Shown: positions 1-8,653 of the stretch, in pieces | How positions within the stretch are numbered: the first letter of the stretch is position 1 | Layout: each line of letters opens with the position of its first letter | DNA from: Brevibacillus borstelensis | GTDB taxonomy: Bacteria > Bacillota > Bacilli > Brevibacillales > Brevibacillaceae | NCBI RefSeq assembly: GCF_003710865.1 | Contig: NZ_RHHO01000011.1 | Location: 186,001 to 250,000 of the forward strand | DNA length: 64,000 nt | Reading direction: 5' to 3' | Notes under the pieces: model-generated | Database searches by the model: none | Told to the model about the DNA's origin: nothing | What the model saw: the letters and a program-made list of their open reading frames with translations, nothing else | Made by a program: the position numbers and the translations under genes

Positions 1-1
1 A

Positions 2-100
2 ACGATTGCCGTCCCGGACCTGCCTGGGATCGGCTATACACCGGTGCCGGAATTGATTGAAAAATACACAACAGCCAGCAAGGTTGTGACGAGAGGGTAG
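2..100 (+). CDS. C-terminal end of an enolase-superfamily enzyme (possible dipeptide epimerase), cut by window edge
   Basis: Only the last 32 codons are visible, in frame from base 2 to a TAG at 98-100. The tail reads VPDLPGIGY and then a short helix, which resembles the VPDGPGLG-type C-terminus of the mandelate racemase/muconate-lactonizing and L-Ala-D/L-Glu epimerase group. The next genes are an M20 peptidase and an Opp/Dpp ATPase pair, the same company that dipeptide epimerases keep in the Bacillus subtilis ykf operon. The specific function is therefore an inference from context; the superfamily call rests on a short tail. Confidence 0.5.
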   Translation, partial: TIAVPDLPGIGYTPVPELIEKYTTASKVVTRG

Positions 101-105
101 GACAA

Positions 106-1254
106 ATGAGTGTAAAAGCGGTTTGCGACTATCTGAGAGAGTGTCAGGCTGACATCGTCCGGACATATGAAGAGCTTCACGAGGTGGCCGAGCCGAGCTG
201 GCAGGAAGAGAAAACCTCGCAGTACCTGGCACAGCGGCTGCAGGCGGCCGGGCTGACTGTACGGACGTACCCTGGCCATTTTGGACTGACCGTGGATATT
301 CCGGGCGAGGAAGAGGGAGTCGTCGCGCTGCGGGCTGACATGGATGCGCTTGTGCAGGAAGTGGACGGAGTGGTGCGTCCGAATCACTCCTGCGGACACG
401 ACGGACACAGCACAATGGTCCTCTACGCCGCCCTGGCCTTCGCCGCAGCGGGTATACGTCCGAAAAAGACAGTCCGCTTCCTCTTTCAGCCGGCGGAGGA
501 AAAGGTGGGCGGAGCGCTGCAGATGATGAAGGATGGGGCGCTGGAAGGCGTCGAAATGCTGTTTGGCGTCCATGTCCGGCCAGTCATGGAATTGGCCAAC
601 GGTACGGCTGCTCCCGCCATTTTGCATGGTGCCAGCGCGTCGATCCACGGCACCATTTCCGGGCTGCAAGCGCACGCTTCACGGCCGGAACGCGGGAAGA
701 ACGTCATCGAAACGGCATCTATGCTCGTTCAATCGCTGCAAAACATCCGCCTGGAGGCAGGCTGTCCATTCTCCGTGAAAATGACACAGCTGGCTGCCGG
801 CGGGGATACCTCCAATGTCATTCCGGACAGGGCCACTTTCAAGCTGGATGTGCGGGCGCAGACCAACGAGGGCATGGAGGAGCTGCAGGAAAAGCTGAAG
901 CACACTATGCAGCACGTAGGGAGTCTGATGGGAACCCCGATCGAATGGAGCATTCCCGGTGCGGTTCCAGCCGCAACCTTTAACGAACGTGCAGCAGGAA
1001 TGATGCGTGAAGCGATCTCGCTCGTATTGGGGGAAGAGAACATTGCCGGACCTTGCGTTTCCCCGGGGGGAGAGGACTTCCACTTTTACACCTACCACAA
1101 TCCGGGGCTGGCCGGAACGATGCTCGGCCTGGGATGCGGCCTGGCCCCCGGCTTGCACCATCCTGACATGTCCTTTGACACAAAGGCGCTTGTCGCCGGA
1201 GCGCAAATATTGGCGACATCGGTACTGATGGCCGCCAGCGGAAAGGAAGTGTGA
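106..1254 (+). CDS. M20-family amidohydrolase/peptidase (N-acyl amino acid or peptide hydrolase)
   Basis: A protein of 382 residues, the normal length for the M20D group that hydrolyses N-acyl amino acids or indole-acetyl amino acid type amides. Metal-binding motifs are visible: RADMDAL near residue 77, CGHDGH near residue 96 and FQPAEE near residue 127, the last carrying the catalytic glutamate. A dimerisation insert with the usual HAS-P motif follows (QAHASRP), and the C-terminal GGEDFHFY supplies the last metal ligand region. The start at 106 lies 5 bases after the upstream gene's stop, and the gene ends 2 bases before the OppD start, so it is in one operon with a possible peptide epimerase and a peptide importer. 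A cytoplasmic role in breaking down imported peptides or N-acyl amino acids is inferred. Confidence 0.88.
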   Translation: MSVKAVCDYLRECQADIVRTYEELHEVAEPSWQEEKTSQYLAQRLQAAGLTVRTYPGHFGLTVDIPGEEEGVVALRADMDALVQEVDGVVRPNHSCGHDGHSTMVLYAALAFAAAGIRPKKTVRFLFQPAEEKVGGALQMMKDGALEGVEMLFGVHVRPVMELANGTAAPAILHGASASIHGTISGLQAHASRPERGKNVIETASMLVQSLQNIRLEAGCPFSVKMTQLAAGGDTSNVIPDRATFKLDVRAQTNEGMEELQEKLKHTMQHVGSLMGTPIEWSIPGAVPAATFNERAAGMMREAISLVLGEENIAGPCVSPGGEDFHFYTYHNPGLAGTMLGLGCGLAPGLHHPDMSFDTKALVAGAQILATSVLMAASGKEV

Positions 1255-1256
1255 AC

Positions 1257-2261
1257 ATGCAACCGATCCTTCAGGTAGAAGACTTGCACATCTCCTTTCG
1301 GGGAGAAGATGGCGACCTGAACCCGGTGAGCGGCATCGATTTTCGCGTCCATGCGGGAGAGACGCTGGGAATTGTCGGGGAGTCAGGCTGCGGAAAGAGC
1401 GTTACTTCTCTGGCGATCATGGGGCTTTTGCCAAAGGGGATCGGCCGGGTCAGCGGAGGGCGCATTTTGTTTCAGGACAAAAGCATTGCGGACATGAGCC
1501 AAACCGACCTGCAGAAGCTACGCGGAAATGAAATTGCGATGATCTTCCAGGAACCGATGACCTCGCTCAATCCGGTGTATACGATCGGCGAACAGCTCGG
1601 TGAACAGATCCGTCTGCACCTCGGCCTGGGCAAGCGGGAGGCCCGGGAGAGAGCGATTGAGATGCTCAGAATGGTCGGGATTCCCCGTGCGGAGGAGATC
1701 GTGAAGGAATACCCCCATCAGCTGTCCGGGGGGATGAGGCAGCGCGTCATGATCGCCATGGCGATGTCCTGCGATCCGAAGCTGTTGATTGCCGACGAGC
1801 CGACGACAGCCCTCGATGTGACGATCCAGGCGCAGATTCTGGACCTGATGCGAGAATTGAAGGAAAAGAGGGGTACCTCGATCATCTTTATTACCCATGA
1901 CCTCGGGGTAGTCGCGGAGATGTGCGACCGGGTGGTGGTCATGTATGCGGGACAGGTGATCGAGGAGGCTGCTGTCCGGGAGCTGTTCCAAAATCCGCAG
2001 CATCCCTACACCAAAGGCTTGATCGCTTCGATCCCGTCGCTCCACCAGCAGCAGCGCCGGCTGAACTCTATCCGCGGGACAGTGCCTCACCCATCGGCCA
2101 TGCCGGGCGGCTGCCGGTTTGCCCCGCGCTGTGACTATGTTCGCGACGAATGCAGCCGGATTCCTCCGCTTCTTGGCGTGGGGGAAGGACACAAGTGCCG
2201 TTGCTGGCTGGTGAAGGAAGGAGGGGAGGAGCATCGTGGAAGCTTTGCTGCAGGTACGTGA
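1257..2261 (+). CDS. oppD: Oligopeptide/dipeptide ABC transporter ATP-binding protein, OppD/DppD type
   Basis: A nucleotide-binding subunit of a peptide importer. Walker A GESGCGKS is near residue 42, the ABC signature LSGGMRQR near residue 155, and Walker [13 protein letters not shown] just after it. The C-terminal extension contains the FAPRCDY-type oligopeptide/dipeptide transporter domain with clustered cysteines. ATG at 1257 is preferred over GTG at 1251 because an AAGGAAG ribosome site sits 7-8 bases before it. The 3' end overlaps the OppF partner by 26 bases, so the two are translationally coupled. No permease or binding-protein gene is visible here; those would lie upstream of the window or elsewhere. 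Confidence 0.9.
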   Translation: MQPILQVEDLHISFRGEDGDLNPVSGIDFRVHAGETLGIVGESGCGKSVTSLAIMGLLPKGIGRVSGGRILFQDKSIADMSQTDLQKLRGNEIAMIFQEPMTSLNPVYTIGEQLGEQIRLHLGLGKREARERAIEMLRMVGIPRAEEIVKEYPHQLSGGMRQRVMIAMAMSCDPKLLIADEPTTALDVTIQAQILDLMRELKEKRGTSIIFITHDLGVVAEMCDRVVVMYAGQVIEEAAVRELFQNPQHPYTKGLIASIPSLHQQQRRLNSIRGTVPHPSAMPGGCRFAPRCDYVRDECSRIPPLLGVGEGHKCRCWLVKEGGEEHRGSFAAGT

Positions 2262-3204
2262 TTTGAAGAAGTATTTTCCGGTGAAAGGGAAATGGTTTCA
2301 GCCGACGACCCACGTCAAGGCAGTAGACGGCGTCACCTTTTCCATACAGAAAGGAGAGACGGTCGGCCTTGTCGGCGAGAGCGGATGCGGCAAGTCGACC
2401 ACAGGGCGAGCGCTCCTGCACCTGCTGCCTCCGACCGGGGGAGAAGTCATCTATAATGGAAGGAATCTGACCAAGCTGTCCACAAGCGAGCTTCGTGTCC
2501 TGCGCAGGGAGCTGCAGATCGTTTTCCAGGACCCGTACGCTTCGCTCGATCCGCGGATGAAGATACGGGACGTCCTGCTCGAGCCGTTGGAGATTCACGG
2601 CATCGGAACCAAGCAGGAGCGATTGAAAAAGGTGGAGGAAATCCTGGAGATCGTCGGCCTTGGCGGTCACTATGCCAACCGGTATCCGCACGAATTTTCC
2701 GGCGGACAGCGTCAGCGGATCGGAATCGCCCGTTCCCTGATTCTGCGGCCTTCCCTGATCGTCGCCGATGAGCCCGTATCAGCGCTGGACGTCTCCATTC
2801 AGTCGCAGATTCTCAATCTGCTGCAGGATTTGCAGGAGCAGTTTGACCTGACGTATCTGTTCATTTCGCATGATCTGAGTGTGGTCAAGCACATTAGCGA
2901 CCGGGTCGGCGTCATGTACTTGGGCAGGCTGGTGGAGTTCGCTCCAAAGGAATCACTCTATTCGGCTCCTGCTCATCCGTACACGCAGGCATTGCTGTCG
3001 GCGGCGCCGGTAGCAAATCCGGATGCCAGGCCCCAGCGGATCATCCTCAAGGGAGATGTGCCCAATCCGGCGAATCCTCCGAGCGGCTGCGCTTTTCATA
3101 CGCGCTGCCCGCATGTGATGGAGGCGTGCAAAAGTGTCAGGCCTGAGCTGGCGCCGGTCGATGGGCAAGGGCACTGGGTAGCTTGTCATTTGCATCAGCA
3201 ATAG
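2236..3204 (+). CDS. oppF: Oligopeptide/dipeptide ABC transporter ATP-binding protein, OppF/DppF type
   Basis: The second ATPase of the peptide importer, 322 residues. It shows Walker A GESGCGKS near residue 51, a FSGGQRQR signature near residue 155 and Walker [13 protein letters not shown], with the ALLSAAPV and FHTRCPH motifs of the Opp/Dpp C-terminal domain. The GTG start at 2236 lies inside the end of oppD and has a strong GGAGGGGAGG ribosome site. It is the last gene of the operon; a hairpin with a short T-run follows at 3243. Confidence 0.9.
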   Translation: MEALLQVRDLKKYFPVKGKWFQPTTHVKAVDGVTFSIQKGETVGLVGESGCGKSTTGRALLHLLPPTGGEVIYNGRNLTKLSTSELRVLRRELQIVFQDPYASLDPRMKIRDVLLEPLEIHGIGTKQERLKKVEEILEIVGLGGHYANRYPHEFSGGQRQRIGIARSLILRPSLIVADEPVSALDVSIQSQILNLLQDLQEQFDLTYLFISHDLSVVKHISDRVGVMYLGRLVEFAPKESLYSAPAHPYTQALLSAAPVANPDARPQRIILKGDVPNPANPPSGCAFHTRCPHVMEACKSVRPELAPVDGQGHWVACHLHQQ

Positions 3205-3242
3205 GCTTGGAACAGTACGCTTTCATGGATAGACACGGGAGA

Positions 3243-3276
3243 GGGTGCCTCCGTTTTTTAGAGGTGCCCTTTTGTG
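3243..3276 (+). terminator. Intrinsic terminator after the peptide operon
   Basis: A 9-bp stem (GGGTGCCTC with GAGGTGCCC, two G-T wobbles) is followed by TTTT, 38 bases after the oppF stop codon. Confidence 0.7.
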
Positions 3277-3378
3277 TTGTGTTCTCTGTTTCCCTTCTTG
3301 AGGTTGGTTCTTGGGACTGCTTCTTGGAGGACATCGCTTTTGGGCTTTTCACGCTTTATTGGAAATGCACTTAGGACA

Positions 3379-3607
3379 GGCTTTGGTGGGGGAGATGAAA
3401 AAGGGAGAAAACGCTGCAGGTTCGGTGGGACACTTCTTCGGAGCCAGGTCTGGCCGGCTCCATTCCAAAAGCGGAACCGCGTCCAAAAGCCGCCCATTCA
3501 TGAAGTACCTCAGAGTTGGACGCTGAAAGCGTGTTCCGCTTTTTCCATTCCGCCTGGGTAGTGTCCCAAAGACCTTCGCATTTTCTCCCTTTTTCATCTC
3601 TACAGCT
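3379..3607 (+). repeat. Structured repeat element, copy A
   Basis: This is one of two inverted copies of an element of about 230 bp. Its ends carry perfect 20-bp terminal inverted repeats (3392-3411 and 3581-3600, core GAGATGAAAAAGGGAG). Inside are nested complementary pairs: GGGACACT 3427-3434 with AGTGTCCC 3560-3567, AAAAGCGGAAC 3467-3477 with 3533-3543, GCGTCCAA 3479-3486 with TTGGACGC 3516-3523, and a local hairpin at 3440-3461. The whole element can fold into one long branched hairpin. No open reading frame in it resembles a protein I know. It could be a MITE-like repeat or a structured RNA. Confidence 0.8.
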
Positions 3608-3920
3608 TCAATGGTTGTTCGGGTGTTTCTTTGAGCGAATCAATGAAGTGGAGTAAAATCGTCCTCGCAGCTTTAGACTGTCTTCTGATCCGAAAGCTCT
3701 GGAGGGCTCAACCTAAAGAAGGGAGTGCCAAGATGCGGTGCTCTATGCCGCTTCAGTACAATTAATATGCTTCTGGACAATAATGACTTGGCGTTATTTA
3801 CATCCCTGGCCTTCCTCAGCTTCTTGTCATTCCTTCCCTCTCTTGCCTTGTAACCCTCCATGACCTTCATGAACATGCCTTCAATCAGTCTTCTTTCAAA
3901 AAGCCAGACAAAAGGCAAAC
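3608..3920. other. Spacer between the two inverted repeats; no recognised gene
   Basis: About 313 bases, more AT-rich than its neighbours. The only open frames are short and partly read into the repeats: a 92-codon minus-strand frame at 3673-3951 has a lysine/arginine-rich middle but resembles nothing I recognise and has no ribosome site. It may be a decayed fragment of a mobile element or simply spacer. Confidence 0.5.
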
Positions 3921-4152
3921 AGCAGTAGAGATGAAAAAGCAGAAAAAACACGAAGGTCTTTGGGGCACCAGCCTAGGCGGAACGGAAAAAGCGGAACCGT
4001 TTTTAGCGTCCAACTCTGAGACGCCCCTTTGAATCGGCTGCTTTTGGACGCGGTTTCGCTTTTGGAATGCAGCCGGACAGTCATGTCCCGCAGCAGGTGA
4101 CCCACCGAACCTGTAGCGTTTTTTCTGCTTTTTCATCTCCACCACCAAAGCC
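3921..4152 (-). repeat. Structured repeat element, copy B (inverted)
   Basis: The reverse complement aligns along its whole length with copy A, including the outer GGCTTTGGTGG flank and the CATTCCAAAAGCG and TCAGAGTTGGACGCT blocks. Its terminal repeats (3928-3949 and 4118-4139) pair perfectly over 22 bp but differ from copy A in sequence (AAAAAGCAGAAAAAA instead of AAAAAGGGAGAAAA), changed at both ends together. An inner hairpin also differs by a compensatory pair. Confidence 0.8.
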
Positions 4153-4184
4153 CCGGACAACGCTCTTTCCTAACGAGTCAAAAA

Positions 4185-4202
4185 TGAATGAATGTACATT
4201 CA
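4185..4202. promoter_or_regulatory. FadR-like operator
   Basis: TGAATGAATGTACATTCA contains a perfect 14-bp palindrome and matches the B. subtilis FadR (TetR-family fatty-acid repressor) consensus TGAATGAMTANTCATTCA at 16 of 18 positions by eye. It overlaps the likely -35 region of a promoter whose -10 would be TATATT at 4215-4220, just before a MaoC-like acyl-CoA gene. That would make the gene responsive to long-chain acyl-CoA. Confidence 0.6.
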
Positions 4203-4264
4203 CCAAAGCTGTGATATATTCAAGGAGAAAATTTCCTGAAATGTGAAACAGGAGGTTATGAAAA

Positions 4265-4642
4265 GTGGACGTGAAAGCAGGCGACGTGTTCAGGTGGGAA
4301 AGGACGTTTCGTGAAGAGGAGGTTTTGCAGTTCGCGGAGCTGACCGGCGACAAGGGGAGACATCATGTGGAACGTGATGAAAAAGGGCGGCTGATGGTTC
4401 ACGGTTTTCTTACGGCCAGTATCGGAACAAAGCTCGGCGGAGATATGAACTACATCGCCCGAGAATTGGTCAGCGAGTTTCTGAGGCCTGTCTTTTCAGG
4501 AGATACCGTCTCATGTGAAATGACCGTGACCGAGGTAACGCAGCAGGAAGGCTACAAGCAGGTTTCAGTGAAGCTGATCTATCGCAATCAGGACGGAAAG
4601 GAAGTATTGACGGGAGCAAGCCGCGGAATTATACGGGACTGA
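4265..4642 (+). CDS. MaoC-like hot-dog dehydratase family protein
   Basis: A 125-residue single hot-dog-fold protein. The MVHGFLTASIGTKL segment corresponds to the hydratase/dehydratase helix motif of MaoC and FabZ-like (R)-enoyl-CoA hydratases, and FLRPVFSGDTV is the usual strand-turn after it. The GTG at 4265 has an AGGAGG site about 9 bases upstream; an ATG a few bases earlier is out of frame. The gene stands alone between the repeat region and the convergent ilvD gene, behind a FadR-like operator, which supports a role in fatty acyl-CoA metabolism. The substrate is not known. Confidence 0.75.
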   Translation: MDVKAGDVFRWERTFREEEVLQFAELTGDKGRHHVERDEKGRLMVHGFLTASIGTKLGGDMNYIARELVSEFLRPVFSGDTVSCEMTVTEVTQQEGYKQVSVKLIYRNQDGKEVLTGASRGIIRD

Positions 4643-4717
4643 CATGCAGCCCCCAAAATCGAATGATCGGGACGGAATAGGCATAGGCATAGGCAAAGAT
4701 TGCCCCCCACATACAGC

Positions 4718-4757
4718 AAAAACAGGCTGAGCGTTGGAAAAGCGCCCAGCCTGTTTT
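4718..4757 (-). terminator. Terminator between the MaoC-like gene and ilvD
   Basis: CAGGCTG and CAGCCTG arms (4723-4729, 4747-4753) are flanked by AAAAA on one side and TTTTT on the other, so it can work in both directions for these convergent genes. Confidence 0.8.
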
Positions 4758-4768
4758 TGGATGATAGG

Positions 4769-6445
4769 TTAGATCTTCAAAATAGCGCCGTTGCTGGCGT
4801 TGGTAACCATCTTGGAGTAGCGAGCCAGATAGCCGGTCTTCACCTTTGGCTCAAATTCGGTCCAGTTGGCCTGACGGCGAGCCAGCTCGTCAGGGGCTAC
4901 ATGCAGTTGGATGGAGCGATCCTCCAGATCGATGCTGATGATGTCGCCGTCCTGGACGAAAGCGATCGGACCGCCCTCCGCTGCTTCCGGAGAGATGTGG
5001 CCGATGCTGATTCCGCGGGAGGCGCCGGAGAAACGGCCGTCGGTGACGAGCGCCACTTCCTTGCCCAGTCCCATGCCCACGATCTGGGAGGTAGGGGCGA
5101 GCATTTCAGGCATGCCCGGACCGCCTTTTGGCCCTTCGTAACGGATGACAACGACGTGGCCTGGCTTGATCTTGCCTGCAGCGATACCGGCAAGCGCCTC
5201 TTCCTGCGAATCAAAGCAGATGGCAGGTCCTTCGTGCCGCTTGATGGACGGATCGACGCCGCCGGTTTTGATGATGGAACCCTGCGGAGCCAGATTACCG
5301 AACAGAACAGACAGTCCGCCTGTTTCGCTGTACGGGTTGTCGAGTGTGCGAATGACCTGCGTATCCGTGATTTCCGCGTCAGCGATATTTTCCGCCAGCG
5401 TTTTGCCGGTCACGGTGATGCGTTCAGGATGCAGGGCGCCCGCCTTTTTGGACAATTCCTTCAAAATGGCGGAGACACCGCCCGCATTGTGGCAGTCCTC
5501 GATGTGGTAGTCGGATGCCGGAGCCAGCTTGCACAGGTACGGGATGCGCTTGGCTACCTCGTTGATCCGCTCCAGCGGATATTCAAAGCCTGCTTCCTGG
5601 GCAATCGCCAGCGTATGGAGAACGGTGTTGGTGGAACCGCCCATTGCCATGTCGAGGGCGAATGCGTCATCGATGGCTTCCAGCGTAACGATATCGCGAG
5701 GCTTGATGTCGCGAGCGATCAAATCCATCAGTTTTTGGGCCGATGCTTTGACCAGCTCCTTGCGTTCCGGAGAAACGGCGAGAATGGTTCCGTTGCCAGG
5801 CAGAGCCAGTCCGAGAGCCTCCGCCAGGCAGTTCATCGAGTTGGCGGTGAACATGCCGGAACAGGAGCCGCAGGATGGACAGCCGAATTGCTCGAGCTCG
5901 TCCAGCTGTTTATCGTCGATCAGACCGGCCTGGTACGCTCCGACTCCCTCGAACACGGAGGAAAGCGAAATGGACCGGCCGTCGCTTGTTTTTCCGGCTT
6001 TCATTGGGCCGCCTGTCACGAAAACAGTAGGAATGTTAACGCGCAGTGCTCCCATGATCATGCCGGGGGTGATTTTGTCACAGTTGGGGATACAGATCAT
6101 GCCGTCAAACCAGTGAGCGGCCACGACTGTCTCCAGACTGTCGGCGATCAGCTCGCGGCTTGGCAGGGAATAGCGCATCCCGATATGGCCCATGGCGATG
6201 CCGTCGTCTACGCCGATTGTATTGAATTCAAACGGCACTCCGCCCGCTGCGCGGACTGCCTCTTTTACGATCTTTCCAAATTCCTGCAGGTGGACGTGAC
6301 CGGGAATGATGTCGATGTATGAGTTGCAGATCGCGATAAACGGTTTGTCGAAATCCTCGTCTTTTACGCCGGCTGCACGCAGAAGGCTGCGGTGCGGCGC
6401 ACGGTCAAAGCCTTTTTTGATCATGTCGCTTCGTTGTCTGGCCAC
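4769..6445 (-). CDS. ilvD: Dihydroxy-acid dehydratase
   Basis: Full-length IlvD, 558 residues, which converts 2,3-dihydroxy-isovalerate and -methylvalerate to the 2-keto acids in valine and isoleucine synthesis. Recognisable segments are [15 protein letters not shown] near residue 33, [11 protein letters not shown] near residue 119, [18 protein letters not shown] near residue 190 with iron-sulfur cysteines, and [19 protein letters not shown] near the C-terminus. The start is a GTG at 6445 with AAGGGAG 8-9 bases upstream. It is a single-gene unit, apart from any other ilv gene in this window. A weak CodY-like box lies upstream, but I do not rely on it. Confidence 0.96.
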   Translation of the reverse strand: MARQRSDMIKKGFDRAPHRSLLRAAGVKDEDFDKPFIAICNSYIDIIPGHVHLQEFGKIVKEAVRAAGGVPFEFNTIGVDDGIAMGHIGMRYSLPSRELIADSLETVVAAHWFDGMICIPNCDKITPGMIMGALRVNIPTVFVTGGPMKAGKTSDGRSISLSSVFEGVGAYQAGLIDDKQLDELEQFGCPSCGSCSGMFTANSMNCLAEALGLALPGNGTILAVSPERKELVKASAQKLMDLIARDIKPRDIVTLEAIDDAFALDMAMGGSTNTVLHTLAIAQEAGFEYPLERINEVAKRIPYLCKLAPASDYHIEDCHNAGGVSAILKELSKKAGALHPERITVTGKTLAENIADAEITDTQVIRTLDNPYSETGGLSVLFGNLAPQGSIIKTGGVDPSIKRHEGPAICFDSQEEALAGIAAGKIKPGHVVVIRYEGPKGGPGMPEMLAPTSQIVGMGLGKEVALVTDGRFSGASRGISIGHISPEAAEGGPIAFVQDGDIISIDLEDRSIQLHVAPDELARRQANWTEFEPKVKTGYLARYSKMVTNASNGAILKI

Positions 6446-6673
6446 TTGAAAAACTCCCTTCCGATTGAAACGATGCCTGTTTATTTTGAACTATCTTATC
6501 ACTTTTTCATAAATAGAAACAACCGTAAAAGTCTGAACATTTGCTCAGGAAAGAGCTTCTCAAGGCGTCAAAAGCAGCGCCGCTTGCCTGTTCATAACAA
6601 CGGAACTGGTGAAAAAGAAAGTACTTTGTTCTACAATAAGGTACATGAAATAAATAGAGCTGGAGTGAACAGG

Positions 6674-7150
6674 ATGTGGGAAGAACTAAAAACGATCTGG
6701 GAACAGGGAACTGAGGAAGAACGACAAATCCTGGAGCTTGCCGTTCAGGCGATCCGGCAGCGCAGGGAGCGGGGAAGCGCGTTTTTGTCCGGCTTTCTCG
6801 GATTGAAGGGCGATTTCGTCGACGAGAACACCTATCGCTTTGAACTGCCGTTGACTGTGTTTACGCACAACTCGCTCGGTGTCGTCCACGGCGGGATTTT
6901 GGCTACGCTCATCGATTCGGCGATGGGGTCGCTCATTAACCGCTCCCTTCCGCCTGATCAATACGCCGTGACGACTGAACTGAAGACCAATTACCTGCGT
7001 CCGGGAAAGGGAGAAAAGCTGCGTGCGGAAGCCAGCTTCATCCATCGCGGACAAACATTGGTGGTCATGGATGGCAGGGTGTACGACGAACGCGATCGGC
7101 TGCTGGCTCACGGGACCGGGACGTTCATCGTCCTCAAGCGAAAGAGATAG
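6674..7150 (+). CDS. PaaI-family acyl-CoA thioesterase (hot-dog fold)
   Basis: About 158 residues from the ATG at 6674, preceded by CTGGAGTG. The open frame runs farther upstream to 6392, but that part overlaps the ilvD start and its upstream region and has no ribosome site. The motif HNSLGVVHGGILATLIDSAMG around residue 62 is the PaaI/YbaW-type thioesterase signature (G-H-GG with a following acidic residue), and the later strand TTELKTNYLRPG is typical. Acyl-CoA or aryl-CoA hydrolysis is expected from the family; the substrate is unknown. It is divergent from ilvD. Confidence 0.85.
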   Translation: MWEELKTIWEQGTEEERQILELAVQAIRQRRERGSAFLSGFLGLKGDFVDENTYRFELPLTVFTHNSLGVVHGGILATLIDSAMGSLINRSLPPDQYAVTTELKTNYLRPGKGEKLRAEASFIHRGQTLVVMDGRVYDERDRLLAHGTGTFIVLKRKR

Positions 7151-7163
7151 GCAGTCTGTACAC

Positions 7164-7203
7164 AAAAAAACCTCTATACGCAAATAGCGGATAGAGGCTT
7201 TCG
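7164..7203. terminator. Bidirectional terminator
   Basis: CCTCTAT (7171-7177) pairs with ATAGAGG (7191-7197), with AAAAAAA before and CTTTC after. It separates the convergent thioesterase gene and the minus-strand unknown gene. Confidence 0.75.
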
Positions 7204-7246
7204 GCCGTGCAGCGCAGCCACGTGCACCAGGCGAGGCGCATGTTTT

Positions 7247-7624
7247 TTACCCAATGGCTATGAGGCCGCTGTATTGGGCAATGTAGTCCAGCATCTTGCG
7301 GGAAAGTGGAACGATAAACTCCATGTTCTCCCGTTCGGTAATTCCGGAACGCGTCACAATCCGCGCCCATTTTACGGTGAGCTTGTAGTAGTCCGAGCCA
7401 AATTCCGAGCGGATCAGCTCGCTTTTGTGGCGGAAAGTAATCGGCGCGTTGTCAAGCTTTATCGGAACCATGCTGACGATGTCATGCAGGAACAGGTGAT
7501 ACGTCATATGAGGCTTGAAAAACACCAGCTCCTTGCTGGTTACGGAGCAACCCAGACTTTTGTTCAACTGGGTCAGCATCAGTTCGCCTTCCAGATTTTT
7601 CAGGCGAATAAAATCGCTGTTCAT
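7247..7624 (-). CDS. Conserved-looking hypothetical protein, 125 aa
   Basis: A 125-residue soluble protein with no signal peptide or membrane segment. I do not recognise the family. The start at 7624 has a very good AAGGAGGGG ribosome site, so translation is likely. The protein is an alternation of beta-strand-like segments (for example FFKPHMTYHLFLHDIVSMV) without obvious catalytic residues. It is divergent from the inositol-phosphatase gene and convergent with the thioesterase. Confidence 0.7.
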   Translation of the reverse strand: MNSDFIRLKNLEGELMLTQLNKSLGCSVTSKELVFFKPHMTYHLFLHDIVSMVPIKLDNAPITFRHKSELIRSEFGSDYYKLTVKWARIVTRSGITERENMEFIVPLSRKMLDYIAQYSGLIAIG

Positions 7625-7783
7625 GTCTTTTCCCCTCCTTTGGCGGAAGCACTTGCCCGGATGCGCTTTTGCAAAGACCGGGCAGCCCCTTCAAAACACG
7701 GGTGTCTCCCTATCATAGGGATGAACCGGGTCCGGATGCAAGGGTAATCAATGGATTTACAGAAAAGAAAAGGAGAGACTCCC

Positions 7784-8560
7784 ATGATCGAAATAGCCAA
7801 AGAAGCAGCAAAATACGCTGGAACCTATCTGCAGGAACGTTTTTTGCAACAGCTCATCCCCGATGAGGAGCTTCACAACGACGTAAAGCTTCCCGAAGAC
7901 AAGGAGAGCGAACGACGGATCATTGAGGTTTTGCATAAGCATTTTCCGGACCATACCATTTACTCCGAGGAGATCGGAATGGTCGAACGCAAGGAAGACT
8001 ATCTCTGGATCGTGGATCCGCTGGACGGTACAAACAACTATTTCATCGGCTATCCGTATTTCTCTATCTCGCTTGCCCTGCAGTACAAAGGTGATGTGAT
8101 CTTGGGCGTCGTCTACAACCCGGTGGCCGGTCAAATGTTCTGGGCGGAAAAAGGCAAGGGAGCGTTCCTCAACGGGAAGCGGCTGGAAGTGAACAAACGC
8201 GATGATTTGACCCGGGCAGTCGGAACGTACATCCGGGGACGCAACTCGGTCACCAAGGAGCAGGAGCTCGAATTCACGCGTCCGTTCGTGCTCAAAACGA
8301 AGCGGCTCTTGCGCAACATCGCGCCAGCTCTGGACTGGTGCCTGCTCGCCAACGGGTGGCTGGACTACATCGTGATGCAGCGATCCAGCATCATGGATGT
8401 GGCCGCTGGCATTCTGATCGCACAGGAGGCCGGTGCCCTCGTCACAGATTGGAACGGAGAGATCTATCATCATGAAGACTTCGACAAAGAGCGTCTGCCG
8501 TCGCTAGTGGCGAGCAATGGCGTACTGCACGAAAAGGTGCGGGAACTGATCTCGGAATAG
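7784..8560 (+). CDS. Inositol monophosphatase family protein
   Basis: A 258-residue enzyme of the Mg2+-dependent, lithium-sensitive phosphatase superfamily (IMPase/CysQ/FBPase-like). It has the metal sites EEIG near residue 66, DPLDGTNNY near residue 83 and the late aspartate motif SSIMDVAAGILIAQEAGA near residue 204, in the correct order. ATG at 7784 has AAAGGAGAG upstream; the earlier in-frame ATG at 7751 has none. The substrate could be inositol phosphate, histidinol phosphate or another sugar phosphate; the sequence does not decide. Confidence 0.9.
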   Translation: MIEIAKEAAKYAGTYLQERFLQQLIPDEELHNDVKLPEDKESERRIIEVLHKHFPDHTIYSEEIGMVERKEDYLWIVDPLDGTNNYFIGYPYFSISLALQYKGDVILGVVYNPVAGQMFWAEKGKGAFLNGKRLEVNKRDDLTRAVGTYIRGRNSVTKEQELEFTRPFVLKTKRLLRNIAPALDWCLLANGWLDYIVMQRSSIMDVAAGILIAQEAGALVTDWNGEIYHHEDFDKERLPSLVASNGVLHEKVRELISE

Positions 8561-8653
8561 CAGAAGCGTAACCTTGAAAAGGGAAGCAACGTTGCTTGGC
8601 AGCCGGGAGACAGAAAGCGAACGGGCAGGTTAACTGGGTTTGGAGGAGTCCTC

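Noticed and set aside
3673-3951. A transposase fragment between the two repeats
   Set aside because: The 92-codon frame has no DDE or HUH motif and no ribosome site, and part of it lies inside the repeat itself.
4700-6322. A 540-codon open frame opposite ilvD
   Set aside because: It is antisense to a complete IlvD with all active-site motifs. No ribosome site, and no recognisable protein.
6527-6541. CodY box upstream of ilvD
   Set aside because: AAAAGTCTGAACATT matches the CodY consensus at only 11 of 15 positions, too weak to claim without binding data.
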